Assembly (NCBI RefSeq): GCF_000708205.1
Contig: NW_014575555.1
Coordinates: 308,689-372,688 of the forward strand
Direction: 5' to 3'
Source: Mixia osmundae IAM 14324
Taxonomy: Eukaryota > Basidiomycota > Mixiomycetes > Mixiales > Mixiaceae
DNA: 64,000 nucleotides
Numbering within the stretch: position 1 is the first letter of the stretch; every line of letters starts with the position of its first letter. The position numbers and the translations under genes were made by a program. Of the stretch, positions 14,684 through 27,800 are shown piece by piece. Under the pieces are notes generated by a model. That model was not told the origin of the DNA, did no database searches, and was given only the letters and a program-made list of their open reading frames with translations.

Positions 14684-15761
14684 ATGGCCGTCTCCATCGC
14701 TCGTGCGTGCTTGTGGCGACAGCGCCATCCTACCCGGCTGATGGTCTTGTGTCTCCAGCGAGTATGCAGCGGGTCACCAAGCTAGCTCGATCGAGCATAG
14801 CAATGGCGCCTCCAGGTCCGCATCGATCAGCCTATCGGCAATCTCAAGCTCATCTTGGATCTTCTGCGACAGTCATGAGTGCCAGCCGGCAGACGCGTAC
14901 CATCAGCTCGAGCTCGTCGGCCAAGGCAGGCACAGAGGGTGCAGTAGGCGCTCCCCTCGCTTTCGATCTCGCCAAAAAGGGATCGAATCAGCTCAGGCAA
15001 GTCGATCAGAGCAGTCAGCAGTGTCATCTCAGCATCGTCTGACTCTTGCCATCTCCCCCCACAGCCTCGAGACCCCTCGCAATGGGGCAGAATACGTGCT
15101 CAGTACGGCAGACAAGATCGTCAATTGGGCGCGACAAGGCAGCATGTGGCCAATGACGTTCGGACTAGCATGGTCAGTGACATCCGATGCATATCAGACA
15201 ACAGCTCGCTGATCGTCTCTGGTCTTTCGACAGTTGCGCCGTCGAGAGTGAGCTACACACGCGCTCGTTGCCACTCGAGCCCAATCTCGATGACATCGCG
15301 CCTTCACATCCTGAGCGGACTCACGCTGACCTACACCCTCGCAGTGATGCACATGGCAGCAGCGAGATACGATCAGGACAGACTCGGCGTCGTCTTCCGC
15401 GCGTCGCCCCGTCAATCGGACATCATGATCGTCGCCGGCACACTCACCAACAAGATGGCGCCTGCCCTTCGCAAGGTCTACGATCAGATGCCAGAGCCGA
15501 GATGGGTCATCTCCATGGGCTCATGCGCCAACGGGGGCGGCTACTACCACTACTCCTACTCTGTCGTCAGAGGCTGCGACCGCATCGTGCCTGTGGATCT
15601 CTATGTGCCTGGCTGTCCACCGACGGCAGAGGCGCTCCTCTATGCTATGTTGCAGCTTCAGCGGAGGATGCGGTCAGTTCGAGCTACCCTCACAGACCTC
15701 TTCAAGCTGACAAAATCGATACAGACGCGGCAGACGTGCAGTTGCTTGGTACAGGAAGTAG
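14684..15761 (+). CDS. NDUFS7: NADH:ubiquinone oxidoreductase 20 kDa subunit (NDUFS7/PSST)
   Basis: Exons 14684-14702, 14759-14996, 15065-15172, 15234-15247, 15345-15672 and 15725-15761 encode 247 aa. This complex I subunit carries the 4Fe-4S cluster N2 beside the quinone site on the matrix side of the inner membrane. Conserved blocks are [58 protein letters not shown] and [16 protein letters not shown], ending in AVAWYRK. The tandem Cys pair is made across two introns: the first Cys codon is split and the second lies in a 14-nt micro-exon. The intron at 14997-15064 has a GC donor (CAG|GCAAGT). The N-terminus is Arg/Ser-rich like a mitochondrial presequence. A start at 14764 is possible if the 19-nt first exon is wrong. 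Confidence 0.93.
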
Positions 15762-15836
15762 ATCATCAGTGTTCCAATGTACGACGAGCTTGCATTTCTC
15801 CTTCGCAGTCACACTTGCACAAAGGTTTTGCTTCTG

Positions 15837-18800
15837 TTATGGGATGATGCACACGCTTCGCATCGTCAGCTGGGCTGGGTCGGATGCGGGAAGACCAATG
15901 ACAAAGAGCGTCTCATCTCGATCTGCGTTGAGATAGACTGGGCAATCGTAGCATGTGGCGTATGTCTTGACATCGTCAGCACGCAACCACGCCAGCGTGG
16001 TCACATCCAGCAAACTCGCTTCTCCGTCATTTGCGACGAGATGGGCAGGAGTCCAATCGGCTCCGTGCAATTGCAGATGGCTGACCTGCAAGCCTGATCC
16101 GGTAGCTCGGCCGAGTTGCATCGACATCGAGAGGCTTTCGAGCGAGACTCGCAATGAGCGAGCGGTTTCCTGACGGAGCGCAACCAAGAGACCGTTCGGG
16201 TTCGTGAGCAAACCCAACTGTACTGCCATCTTCTGACTCGGATCGCTCGCCGTCATGTGGTGTGTGATCCGGGCAGCGAGATCGTCGATCCAGCTTTGCA
16301 CCGTCATTGCCTTGACCGAGCGATAGCGCGCCCATCGCGGTGGGATGACGTCTAGGCACTTCCTGTCAGTAGGATTCTGATGAGAGACTCGCAGAACGCA
16401 CCTTTGCTAAGCTCTGAGGCTAGTTGGCGAGTGACATTGTTTTGCTTCGATTGTCCGCGGCAGATCGACAGAAGCTGACCCAGATCTGATCTGACAGTAT
16501 CGAGGAGAGTAACGAGGAGCTGCTGCTCCTGCTGCCAAAACCTTGCAAGTGGACCGCGAAGACTATCGTTCGAGCGCCCCTCCACAGACTGTTGCATGAC
16601 AGCGCATCATCAGCGGCGCAGCATCGCGTACGCAGGCAGCTTACAGCTGGCAGACTGTTCAGGAAGCGAGTGACAAGGCGCTCTATCGACGTCATCCATG
16701 CTGGCTTGAGTGCGTCCGGCGTCTGCGCAGTCGTTTCGAGCGAGCTGTCGTCGTCGTCGTTGTCGTCATCCTCATGCGCTGCGACTCGCCGAAGGCTTGC
16801 GACAAGCCGGTTGCCTGTGTCATACGATCAGCTCTATCCGTCGCTTTCCGCAAACGGTGCTGACCTTGGTCAATTGCAACGAGCTTCTGAGCAGAATCGG
16901 CCAGGCCGAGCCAGGAAGGGGGCTCGCGCTCCGGCAAAGCTTCAGCCCAGGCGATGTAATCAGTGAGCTTGAGGCCATCCGGAGCCCTGAGCTGGGTTTG
17001 CCCTTGCACGAGCGCGTAAGACTCTTCAAAGCAAGCTGCTGAGAAGCAACCGTCGACAATAGTATCAAGCAGCGCTTGATCCTGACGAGTGTCGATGCGA
17101 CCTCCATAAGTGGCTTGCTTGAAGAGCGTACGAATGGCCTGGAATGGCATCTGAGCAGGGTCGATATTCGAACGATTTTGCGCTACTCGTCTTATCCATT
17201 CGTGAATCGCAAAGAGTGACGCTTCGAAATCCGAATCGTTATACTCGAAGCCCTTTGTCCACCCGAGGGGACAATATCGCACTCGTTCGACAATGACGGC
17301 ATGAGCCCACGCAAGCTGGAAGATGATTCGCGCCTCTTCTGCTGGGCCACCGAGATACTTGGAAGGTATGCTGCTCAACGTATCGAGCAAGCTAGCGCGA
17401 ATGCCAGGGGGTGCTTCGTACATCAGTACTCGACTCTGGCTGAGCAGATTGATCGGGATAGTCGTCGTGATCTCCATCGAGAGGAAGAGTCTGAATGACG
17501 CGGTTGGCTGCATGACTAATAACTTTGCGGTGATACCTGATAGCCAAGCTGGACATAGGTGAGTATTTCTTAGCAAGACCCAATTGCCCTGCCGCGCCGC
17601 ATTGGACATCGCAGCTTCGGCTCGAGCAAAGCTGCAGGTCGTTCAAACATAAGCGACAGCTATTTCGAGAGAAATTCGCTTACCCGTCTTGCGAGCCCAT
17701 CGCAATACTGACGCATTGTATGCCTTCACTCTCGGCGAGTGCATCGATGCGGAAGGTCGCGTCGTAGCCGACGACGGAGACAATGCAGATCGGAATGATG
17801 GCAGCTTGCTCTGAGACCAAAGATGCCAGCCTTGCCCCGTGATCTGACAGCAAACCTGAGCCGAACACAGCAGCCGCCAACGAAAATGCGGCCGGTAGCG
17901 TACGGTCGGGCCGCAGTGCACGCATCAGCAGAAGGCTGCGAGCCGCTTCTGCCGCTGCGACGATCTATCAGCCAGCACGATGCGCAGTAGCGCGCAATGA
18001 CTGACCTTCAGTCGTCTGATGCATCACTTTAGGGACAAGCTGCGTCCACGCTCGCTCCGGATCTGACCCCGAGAGAACACTCTGCCACTCAGCGGAATGC
18101 TTGCTGAATGAGTCGCGCACGTCTTGCCACGATGGTTGCGCGAGAAGCTCCGCAAACGCAGCTTGCTGCTGATGTGAAAGCCAAGCGACCTCGAGCTCGC
18201 CTGCCACCGTCTTGACAGGCGAGTTGACATCAGCCGGATGAAGCAAGACATCGATGCTGACAGTCACGTCGCTCTGCCGCTGCGTGCGCAGCTTGATCGA
18301 TGCGAGGTGCAGCGCAAGCACGAGGCGGTCTGCATCAAGGACTGAGCGAGAGGCCTGCGCGAACACCTCGCTGAAGAGAGTGTCCGCGATGATTCGCAGT
18401 CTTTCTTCTGGTATTTGAGAAGCGCCGGTCGTTGCCACGCTGGCCAGCACTCGCTCAAATATGGCCAAGAAGAATGTGAGAGAGAAGCGATAGAAGTGGT
18501 TTAGCTGCGAGAGACGTTCGAGCATGAAAAATATCGAGCTGCATGCTTGCGCAAGAGGCAGATATTCGGCTGTGATTGAGTTGACCTCTTGCAGAACCGC
18601 ATCCGCGTCTGCGACCTTCATAGCTACATCGGCAGCCTCGCGCTTCAGGGTTTCCAAGGTTGCGAGCACTTTGTCATCGTCGAGAATGTTGCCTTGTGAG
18701 TCATTGAGTGCCTTCAGAAGAGCTCGTTCCAAGCTTCGGAGACGAAGGACATATTCGCCTTGCAGCTTTATCAAATCTCGTCTCTTGCTATCCGTGTCGG

Positions 18801-21800
18801 GACGCTCTGCGAGCATGACGCGACTAAGAGACTGACTCTGCAAACTTTCACGAGTCATGGTGAAGTTGATAAAGGTGACCCGGCTTTGGATGTCGGGCGC
18901 ATACTCGACAGAAGAATCGCGAGTCGTCAAGAATAAACTAAAGGCAGGGCTGAAGTCAATGTCTTGGCCGCCGACACGGATCAATACACGGCCACCAGCT
19001 CGACGCAGCTCTTTGTTGAGTACTGTGTTGACTATGGGGTCTAAGCGTTCTACATCTTGGATCAGCAAAGCTGTGCCAAAGCGCAAAGCCGTTTCGAGGC
19101 TCTTCGTGAAGGACGCATCGAGGAAACTGGTGATAGTCAAACGCTTTGATGCGTATTGCTGACGAAGGAAGGAGGCGGCCTGACCCGTGGGATCGATTAC
19201 AAGGGGATAGCGACGCGCGCGACTGATGATCACAGCATTTTCGATACACAAATCGTCAGACGGGAGACCATTTGCTTGCCATTGCAATCTTTCGTCCGCA
19301 GTTGAAAGGAATTCTGTGAGGGAAAGATCCTGCTTGAACGCGATAGCAGAGTCCTCTAGTTGACGCGCCCAGATTCGCCAAAGACTCTGTCGATGCGACT
19401 GGTCAAAGTAGCCAGCGTAAGCCAGGAATGCCGCTGATAGCAGCGTATCGCCCGCCATCGTATGCATCTGAGCGTCAAAGGTTGCGCTGCTATGCTCCCA
19501 ACGCTGTCGTTCCGACTCAAGACTGCCGAGCAAACCGATGCTCCTCCCGACTTTGCTTTCAACCCGATCCATCTCGGTCTTGAGAGCTTGTGTCTCGCTT
19601 ATCAGAACCGCATATTCCTCCTTGTACCGCGTAATACTTGCTTCTAGGGCCGCGACAGTGCCGAGAATGGACACCGCTTGAGCCTCTGTCTGAATGGCCT
19701 GCTCTTCAAGGGCATCAACTTCCTCGCGCAATGGTCCGACCCTGTCGAGGATGGAGGAATAGGCAACTTGGGCGATGAGCCATTTGACGAGCGGCCCACA
19801 AGCCTTGCTAGCTCGGTCTACGAGCTCAAATGTATAGCCAGGACGTGACAGGTACTCTCTCTCGAGCTGCAATCGAAGCGATGCGGTCATTCTCTTATCA
19901 GTGTCGAAGTCGATGATGCTCTTGATGAAATCATCGCGACGAATGAAGCTCTGCACAGTCTTCCAACTGTCGGCTTTGCTGCCTAAGGCCATGCACACAC
20001 TTTCCATAGCCATCTTGACTGCTTCCGGCGGGTTTGTCATTGAGCGGACCTCTGTCAGTTGCTGTTTCTTGATGTTACTGACAGCCAATTGAGCTTCTTC
20101 GACAGCAGGTTCGGCTTCAGCAAGCTCGGACATGACTGCACCCTTGCGACTAGCAATGTCGATATTTTGACGCTCCAACTGGCCTTGTAAGGTTATCGAG
20201 GCGGCTTTCTGTTGCTCTGCTTCACGCTGATCGGCAATCATCGTCTGCAGCTTGGCATTGGCTTCCTCGTTTTTCGCCTTCAATTCTGCGCGCGTAATGG
20301 CGAGCAATTCGCGCATCTCTGCGACTTGTGTGAGTGTTGAGCGTAGTTTGTCGAGACCAACATTGAGATGCTGCTGTTGATCGGCGAGGTTATCGCGCTT
20401 TTCTGAATAAAGGTTCACGTAATGATTGACAAAGTCCAAGTAGTGGCGTGGTGTGATATACACCGAAACGCCTTGACGTCGCTGCACCTTGTGTGCGAGT
20501 GCATGCATCGATTGATGGATCGCCACCATAGCATTGACCAAGGCAGCTCGATGAGTCGGTGGGATCTCGAGATCTTTGTAAGCGATGGGCAGATCAGGCG
20601 GCGGAGCATAGGTCGGCTTGTCGAGATCAAGAGAATTGCTGAAGTCAAAACCAACCTGGTACAATGCTTGTGTTGACCAGTCACCGAGCCAATCGAGCAC
20701 ACATCGATTGAACAACGCTGGCGAAGTGGCAGCTCGGGAAGCGAGACCTCCAGCCGGCGGGTTCATCGTAAAGACGACGTGCAAGTTCTGCGCAATCTGC
20801 TGCGTGAACCAGCGGTACAGTTCATCATTGGAGTCAAGGATGAGCCCGTCCCGTTGTGCAGCTTCCTTGCACGCAGTCATCAGTGCAGCGTATTCGTCAC
20901 CCTCGAACAAACCTGGCACCTCGGCATTGGCAAGAAGGGTGTTCATCCGCTCTAGAAAGCCGGGATCGAGGACATTAGATTCGTCCATGATGAAGCAGAT
21001 CTTCTCGCTACGACATCCGGACCGACGAAGGACGTGGCGCAGGTCATTGTCAAAGTCTTCACTCGTGTAGCGGTTATGCACGCTGACTTGGAAAACGCTG
21101 AGGCCGTTCATCCACGCGACGAACCGGGACAACGTCGTCTGCAGTCACCATAAGCGTCTGTACGACGCCGGTAAAAATTGTGACGCACTTTTCCACTTCC
21201 ACTGATGCCTATGAGAAGCACATGCCCTTGAGTCTGTCGGAAGACCCGATCGATGCGCAGTACGTGATCAAGTACATCGTTGAAGAGCACGAGCGGAACG
21301 TCAAGTTCTTCTTCGTAAAAGACACGCAAACGAGCCTTTGTAAACTCGCGAAGCTCGTTCCGTTCCACGGGTATGTAATTTCGGGATGTCCAGTTCGAGT
21401 AAAGTATTGGTCGCATGAGTGCAGATGAGTCTCGAATGCCGGGAAAGTGCTTCTCTGCGACATCGTCAATGAGCTCATCGGTCCAGATTCGCTCCGGCTC
21501 GTCAACGAGTCTATCCTGGAAGAGTCTGAGCGCTTCGTGCGCCCAAAGACGCACGAGACCGTCGAGATTCAGCGTCTCGAGTGGCCGTATAGCTTCATAG
21601 ATGCCACGCATCCATCGGGTCATCTCGCGAGGGCTGTAGATGTAGTGTGCTTGCACGTCACTAGTGAATCTGGCCTGCGATTTGAGATAGACTTCGACCA
21701 TTGCAGCCGTCAGTGGCTCAGCGTAGCCGCGTAATGTGGGCATCGTTTTGAGAGACGCGCGATTGAAAGTACCATAAATTTGCTTGAGCGAGATCTCTCC

Positions 21801-24800
21801 TGGGTAATCGACCATCACAAGTGGTGCATGTCGAAGGAAACGCTGCGACATTGTCACACGACCTGGATCTGTCGGCGGATTGCATGCGCCTACAAATTGA
21901 ATGCGCTCCAAACTTATCCAGGTCTTGTCCGAGGTACGCCAGAATCCGTTGGCTTCGACGAGCTGACGCATAAAGGAGATGACGCGCTGTGTGCCATACT
22001 TGTCGAGCGCGGGCAGATTGATCTCGTCGCAGAAGATAACAAGCCACCGGCCAAGTTGGACGGGGGATAGAATGGTGCCTTTAGGCGTCTTGCGATATTC
22101 GCAATATTGTTCAAACGTTTTCAAAATGAGCTCCGGGCTTGTTGCGCTCGAGAAGTTGAGGCCAGCGACTTCGAGCTCGGGCAGCTTGCGCAGTGCACTG
22201 AAGAGTGTCATCGTCTTTCCCGAGCCAGGAGGCCCACACAGCATCAGCGGTTTGTGCTCAGAAAGCCATGAATACATGACATCTTCGTGGCGAACCGTGT
22301 CGATAGTGGGAATTACGACATCCGGGCGTAAAACCGCATGTGTCTCGATCTCGATGACTGGGACCTGAGACTGCCAGCGAGTCCACTGCCCGCTGTTCAT
22401 GTCGACATCAAAATCGAGCAGGGCTTCTCCGGAAAGCATGTCTGGCATATCTGACGATGCCTCTGTTGAAAGGAAAGCGCTCATTGCCGCGCGAGAGATC
22501 AACGACGAATCACCAGAGAAGGACCAGACCAGAGCAGTGAGAAGGCGACGGCGCAGATAGGCTGCAATTTGCGCAGCGGTCAACGGAAAGTCTGAATGGC
22601 TCGCATTATAGTTGTGGACGTTGCGAACTGATTTATTGAGTAGTGAGAACAATGTTGATAAGCCTCGACTTGAAGTGAATTCCATGATATGCGCGATTTC
22701 CTTCGCTTTTTGAAGAGCAGACAAGACGATACCACTGGCGCCAAAGAATGGCGATAGAACGGCAGCGATGGATGTCTGAACCTGCAGAACAGTCGAATCT
22801 CGCAAGCGAGCCGCCGCCTCAGTACTCGGTGCATCGTCCTCATCTGCAACAGCAAGCGAATGCTTTGCCAAGCCAGCGAGGTAGCTGTTGAGCAGCATCG
22901 CAGGACTGACAATGCCCTCGGTGAACCAGATCATACCGCATCGACTGACCGTTGCTAGCGTCGCGTACCTGAGCGATTCGACCTCGAAGATGATCCTTAC
23001 GTTTCCAGGAAGATTCAGTCGTTCACCGTTGGGCAGGGTTAGTAGCTTGTTATCATCAAGCACGCTGCAAGGAGTCAGCTTGATACGCTCATCTTGGGCT
23101 TGTACTGACCTGTTGAGATTCTCGACCCATTCAGGATCAACATCTCCGTCAAATACAATCCAATGTCGCCTGGTATCTTCGCCCCGGACGTTATCAATGA
23201 TGCGACGAAGAATGTGTGTGAACAAGCCGTCAGTCCATTCGCGCGTCGTCGGGTCGAGAGTGCCGTACAGGGCTTCCTTGGAGATGGCTTTGGGATCTAT
23301 CACATAAGATACGCCCTCCATGCCTTCAGTCTGCTCTAAAGCTCGCAGCAAGACTTGCCAGACTTTGCTTTTACCAGTAGCAGCAGCACCTACGAGCATG
23401 ATGCCGTGTGAGATCTGCGATATCTGATAAAGCTGTATCGCTTTCTCGAGCCATTGTTCCGTTATCATAAGGTTGTCGGCCGAGCAGATTGCCCTTATCG
23501 CCTCGGTCAGCTCGCTCAGATCGGCAGGCAATGACTGGCTGCCGGGAAAGACATCGGCAAGTAGCCTGTGCGCAAGTCAGCAGCGTCTACGAGACGAATG
23601 AAAGATCGCATACTGCCTGAGTAGATCTACATCCTCGGCCACCAGCTTTGGCATAATTGTCTCGGTGACGCTCTGGATGAGGATGGACTCTTCTGCTGAG
23701 TTAGTCGTGCTGACATCGCCCGCGCGGACAGCGGCCCGTTTAACGCGACCGGCGCTGACGAGTACATACTTGAGCGCACGCAGCCCAAAATCGTAGTGCG
23801 GCTGAGTCGAGAGCTGCTCAGAACACAGTACAAAGAATGGCACAATTTTTGAAGCCAGCGCTTCGGCAGTCCTGAACCCCTGAGAGAAGAGCATGACTTG
23901 CGCTATGCGTTCGCGGTCGGGATGTGTCATCGCAATACTTCTGAATAACTTCTTCAAATTGGCAGGAAGGTTTGACCGTCCTGCGTAGCCAGGATTAGTT
24001 GTGATGAAGACGGCAGTCTCCGGCTTTAGCGTGAGTCTGCGCCCGAGTAGCTCTATCGCAGCAGGTTTGGCTTGAATACTGCCTCGTAAACCTGTCTGAA
24101 TACTTTGAATCTGCTGAGATACCGCACTGAGTATGCGCTCCTCCAATCGGTTCATCTCGTCTAAGCAGGCCCAAGCACCAACTTGACAGAGTCCAAGGAA
24201 GATGCGCCCCATCGCTTGGAAGTCGAAGGTCTCGTCGCAACAGAAGACGAGAACGAAACGGCCGAGCTGGGCTCCAAGTGCCTTGACGGACTCAGTTTTG
24301 CCAGTGCCTGCCGGGCCAAAGGGTGCGCCTCCGAGCTTCTGGCTGAGGGCCTGTGTAAGCGTCAAATAGCAGCGATCAGTCAGCGGCGTCTGGACCAATT
24401 TGTCGGCAATTCCGAGGTATTCGTAGCCATATGTGAACTCAGCACTGGACATTCGCACAATTAAGCGATCTAGCGGCTCGCTCACATTTGCGTCGTAATA
24501 AAAGCGTAGATGATATTGCCAAGCAAAGTCCAGTATAGAGTGTACGCGTTGCGCGATGAGTTGTCGGACGACGTCCCTTTGGTGTACCATTTCCGTAATA
24601 AGGTGCTCGCACTTCGTCCGCAGATGGGGCTGAAGATCAAGCAGGACAGCGTCGGCAAGGACGTCGAGTGTATGCAAGATTTGATCCAGACAGCCCTGCA
24701 GAGGAGCTCCTGCCCGAAGAACATCCTCGACTCCACGCGTCCACTGTATCTGGACAGCGACGGTAACAAGCTGGGCTGGCGTGGCATCAGCCCATTGCAG

Positions 24801-27800
24801 CAGCTGCTCGCGATTCAGTCCATCCGGTGAGTTGAAAAACATGCTCAGAGCGTGGTGTGCAGTCAGAAGCTGCTCCGCGAGAGAGACTCTCATCGTCGAT
24901 TCGAGCTTCGCCAGCCAATCATTGATCTTAGGAAAGTCTTTGAAGACGATATGCGATGTGAACGGTATTGTTTCTCCTTCCCTGGACACCATCGCTTCGA
25001 TTCTCGATTCTGCTCGGTCAAGAACAATGCTCGCTATGCCCGCAAACATCTTCCTGAGGTGCTTCATGATTCGAGGGACGTCCTTGGAATTGCCGATGAT
25101 TTCCAAGAGATCCTCATCGCCGACGAAGTAGTAACGAGGGAAAGCGGATCTCTCGCGCTCAAGATATTCGCCGAGAGCCTTCTGGATTTTGCTGAGCAGA
25201 TCTGCCAGGCGCTCCATCGATTTTTGCACAGACGGAATCGCCAAGACGTCAGTCACCAGAGGCGACTTCGCGACCTTTTTCATGATAGTCAAAAATTCGG
25301 TGTTGATCATATTAAAGCGAGAGCTCTCGACCGGCAGCAAGTGCTTGATATCCGCGCTACCGGTGAAGATGCCTTCCAAGTAGACCCATTGACGCTGAAC
25401 GTCGATCCAGATATCGAAGAGCAGATGAATCCGGTTGAGCTTATCTTCCCAGGCGCCAGCGTCGTCTTCGAAAACCTTATGGTAAGGTGAAAGCTTCATA
25501 GCCGACAACGAATTGAGATGCTCGCTACACTTTGCAAATAAATCATCCCAGCCTCGGATGAGCCGAGTCTTCGTCTGATACTGCACCAGATCAAGTGTGT
25601 AGCTATTCCATGTCTCGCGAACCTGCAAAGAGCATAAGTTTGACCGTCTGCATCAGTGCGGAAGCACATGCCTGTCGGAGGAACTCTTCCAGCGCCATCT
25701 CGCCTTGAGCTTGCGCAATGATCTCCTTGATCAGGGTCTCATTACGTCGAAGATTGAGACCCCATACTGTCGCCAGTGTCATGCCTGTCAAGTCGAGCGT
25801 TGCACCGGTGTTGAGGCGACCATGTAGTTGACGCCAATGTCGCTCTCGCATGGCCTCTGATCGTAGCTCGGTCACGAGCGTGTTGATCTTGATCAATTGA
25901 CGTATGTGATCCTGGACGTGCTCGTAAGCAGCATACTGTCGCATTCGACTCGGCATTTCGCGCGCAGATGCTAATAGAGCATCGAGACGCTGCCGCAGCT
26001 TTCTAGGTTGTAAGGAGGTCCAGCTAGTTTCTGCGAGCTCCGAGAGCTGCGCCCAGATGCCAGAAAGTGCGGTCCAGACAGTCTTCAAATCGCGCAACTC
26101 CTCCGCGACAGGCTTGAGCCGCACGTCCTCGACAGCATGTACGTCGAGCGCACGCTTAGCACGTGCGATGAGATCGAGCTCATCTTGTGCACTGCCAAGC
26201 CGGGCTTCGAAGGCTTGCAAGTATGTCATAGCTGCTTCTGGCTGCGCATTGCCTTGGACAGGCTTCTCTTGCTCCCAATCAGCCATCAGCGCAGCCACTC
26301 GATTCGCCAGAGCAGCGTCCTCGGCCGCAACTTTGAGTCTCAGTCCGCCTGTTAAGGCGATCAGCTGGAAAAGAGCAGAAGAGAAAGTGACGAACCAATC
26401 TGACCCACAATCTGTGCATTCTTCCGCTCCAGCAAGTCGTTCAGCGCATTCCAGTCAGCCTCGACTTGATCGATGAACAACCAGTCTGGAGGAAACGTGA
26501 AGCGCTGGCGCTCCAGGGTCCGTTGAGCATTGCCAAAACCATCCACAGACGCTCGCCAGCTCTGCGCGCTCTGTCGCAGATCCTGTACCGATGTGATGAA
26601 TGCTACTGCACTTGCAGTCGAGGAGCCATCAAGCTCCTTCGTCTCGATAGACTTTCGTGCTTGCAGGATCTCATTGTGTGTGGCGCGCATGTTACTACCA
26701 AGCTTTAGACCGAACTTTGCAAGGATGTCGCGCTGCCATGTGTCGTACTTGAGACTCACTTTACTCTGCACCTGATCGTAGACGATGCTCAGCGGCCCGA
26801 AAGCTCTGGACGTATTAGTAGTATCGAATGTCGCGCGCGTCCTGCGAATCTCCGCAAGCATCTGCTGCCAGGCATCGATAGAGTCGCCCAGCTCCGCATA
26901 CACGTGTTCGCTTTCCAAGTCCCAGAGCGCTTGGAAGCTCAGCCATTTGCCGACGTACGCTTTCATCTCGGTCATACGGGTCTCGATGAGAGCGAATGCC
27001 CGCAGGATGCCAGCTTTGGGCAGCTGAGACATTAGCGCGGTGTAGCGCAACGTTTGCGGCGTGTGATCGTCAAGCTGGGAGCCCATGTCGTATCGGGAAG
27101 TGGTTACACGATTCAAAGCGCACACGACCGCCATTTGCTCCTGTAGATGAGCGTAACAGTGAACACGGGCAGCAGCCAGTGGCGGCTCGAGGAAGATGAC
27201 CTGGTTTTGAATTCGCAGCTCGTGCTGAAAGGTCGGAAGTGCTTCTCCTTTCCCATGAACCGAGACGCCGTTGCCGAGGGGTTGGTAGCCATCGATGTTC
27301 TCCTTCGCGAAGTCCTCTGTCCAATGCTCGAGCACATTCTGCAAGCGATCCTGTAATTTTCGCTCGATGTGCGCGTCGAGCTGAGCAACGTATGCGTCGA
27401 GGTTGACAAAGCCTTCTAGGTTCAGTCGATCTACGAGCTGCTGCAGCTTGACCAGAATGGACTGGAAAGCTTCGAAAGCATAGTCGCATGACGTCAATTG
27501 GCTCAAAGCTGCATCGACTTGCTCCTGCAGTCTGACGAGCGATTCTGTGCGTTCTTGCAAAAGCGAGACGGCCCTCGAGAATTCTCTTACGAATGCAGCA
27601 TGGCGAGATTCTCTTGCTTCGGCATTGTTAGCGACGTAGCTGTTGACAAAATTCTCCCATCGAAGACTGAGACCCTTTGTGATCAACATCTGAACCTTGT
27701 TGCGCTGCTCGGCAAGTAAGACAGCGACAGCCGGGTTGGCATGGATGAGCTCATTCGTCTGCGCGAGCGTGCGTATATTCTCCGTTAGGCTGACAGCAAA

